Source: Microbacterium sp. LWH11-1.2 | GTDB taxonomy: Bacteria > Actinomycetota > Actinomycetes > Actinomycetales > Microbacteriaceae | NCBI RefSeq assembly: GCF_038397745.1 | Contig: NZ_CP151636.1 | Coordinates: forward strand, 4,159,099-4,223,098 | Direction of reading: 5' to 3' | DNA length: 64,000 nucleotides | Shown: positions 63,741 through 64,000 of the stretch, piece by piece | How the letters are laid out: every line of letters starts with the position of its first letter | How positions within the stretch are numbered: the first letter of the stretch is position 1 | The notes under the pieces: model-generated | Databases searched by the model: none | What the model saw: only the letters and a program-made list of their open reading frames with translations | What the model was told of the DNA's origin: nothing | Position numbers and translations under genes: made by a program

Positions 63741-64000
63741 CTAGACGAGCGCCTCCGCGCGCACGCGATCGTCGAGCACGGCACGGATGAGGCGGCTCTC
63801 GGTCTCTGTCGCTCCGTGGCCCGCGCGCACATGCTCGAGGAAGGCCTCGATGCGCTCCGCGTCGGTGACCGCCGCACGCAGTCGCTGGGAGTAGCTGCGC
63901 TCGCGCTCCTCGGCGACGACCTCGGGCTGGTGCTGCACCATCGCGCAGAACGGGAAGCTCTCGCGCAGGCGACGCATGGGCTCGGCCTGCGGCGCCGCGT
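63741..64000 (-). CDS. sbcD: Exonuclease SbcD, C-terminal part (cut by window edge)
   Basis: The frame is open to the right edge, so only about 86 C-terminal residues are visible: PQAEPMRRLRESFPFCAMVQHQP and then EAFLEHVRAGHGATETESRL. This fits the SbcD cap/C-terminal region and the operon order sbcD-sbcC. The calcineurin-like nuclease domain lies outside the window. The identification rests mainly on adjacency to sbcC. Confidence 0.85.
   Translation of the reverse strand, partial: AAPQAEPMRRLRESFPFCAMVQHQPEVVAEERERSYSQRLRAAVTDAERIEAFLEHVRAGHGATETESRLIRAVLDDRVRAEALV

Overview
The window is high-GC chromosomal DNA from an actinobacterium. It most resembles Microbacterium or another member of the Microbacteriaceae. 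The reasons are the strong GC bias, menaquinone genes (menE, menB, menC), System II cytochrome c maturation, the actinobacterial bS22/AURKAIP1-type mini-protein next to a small excisionase-like HTH gene, many leaderless starts, and two dispersed repeat families that I associate with this group (recalled, not searched). No rRNA, tRNA, CRISPR array, integrase, transposase or phage gene was found. Genes are dense and often joined by 4-base ATGA or GTGA overlaps.

Layout. 0-5 kb (minus): a sugar ABC importer, a family 3 beta-N-acetylhexosaminidase-like enzyme and an RpiR-type regulator cut by the window edge. 5-9 kb: an LCP cell-wall ligase, a spermidine-synthase-like protein, a TPR-like protein, a SprT-like metalloprotein and a DUF3054 membrane protein. 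9-14 kb (minus): a ComB-like phosphatase, a MacB/FtsX-type ABC exporter pair and a NarL-type two-component system. 14-20.6 kb: a methyltransferase, a duplicated P-loop protein, menE-menB, a PadR/HAAS pair and divergent menC. 20.6-26.1 kb: a TetR regulator controlling an MMPL exporter and a YhgE/Pip protein. 26.2-32.2 kb: a 2H phosphoesterase, then the cytochrome c maturation operon (tlpA-like, ccdA, resB, ccsB) behind a phosphoglycerate-mutase-like gene and DUF5684. 32.3-35.8 kb: aspS, a repeat-rich intergenic hotspot, a TSUP permease and a GNAT enzyme. 36-40 kb: a four-gene ABC importer. 40-44 kb: a YegP-like protein, a polar amino acid importer, and a Dabb/glutaredoxin/rhodanese operon. 44-48.6 kb: bS22, the small HTH protein, a cyclase, and a TetR-controlled DrrAB-type exporter. 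48.6-54.8 kb: a densely structured intergenic segment, ArsR, TrkH/TrkA potassium uptake, proC, a CDF exporter, tadA and upp. 54.9-64 kb: GNAT, a RecB-like nuclease-helicase fusion, nadE, a nucleosidase and sbcC-sbcD (sbcD cut by the edge).

Most genes are ordinary housekeeping or transport functions. The most unusual points are: a 19-bp dispersed repeat found in frame in three consecutive cytochrome c maturation genes and in menB; amplification of that repeat into an inverted pair and a 21-bp tandem array after aspS; an MMPL transporter with a degenerate ABC-ATPase-like C-terminal domain; a run of stem-loops at 48.62-48.77 kb with two mutually exclusive terminal hairpins; a 32-bp perfect palindrome inside the start of a permease gene; and a protein made of two P-loop kinase-like halves, the second lacking the Walker A lysine.

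All functional calls come from reading translated sequence by eye. No database search was possible.
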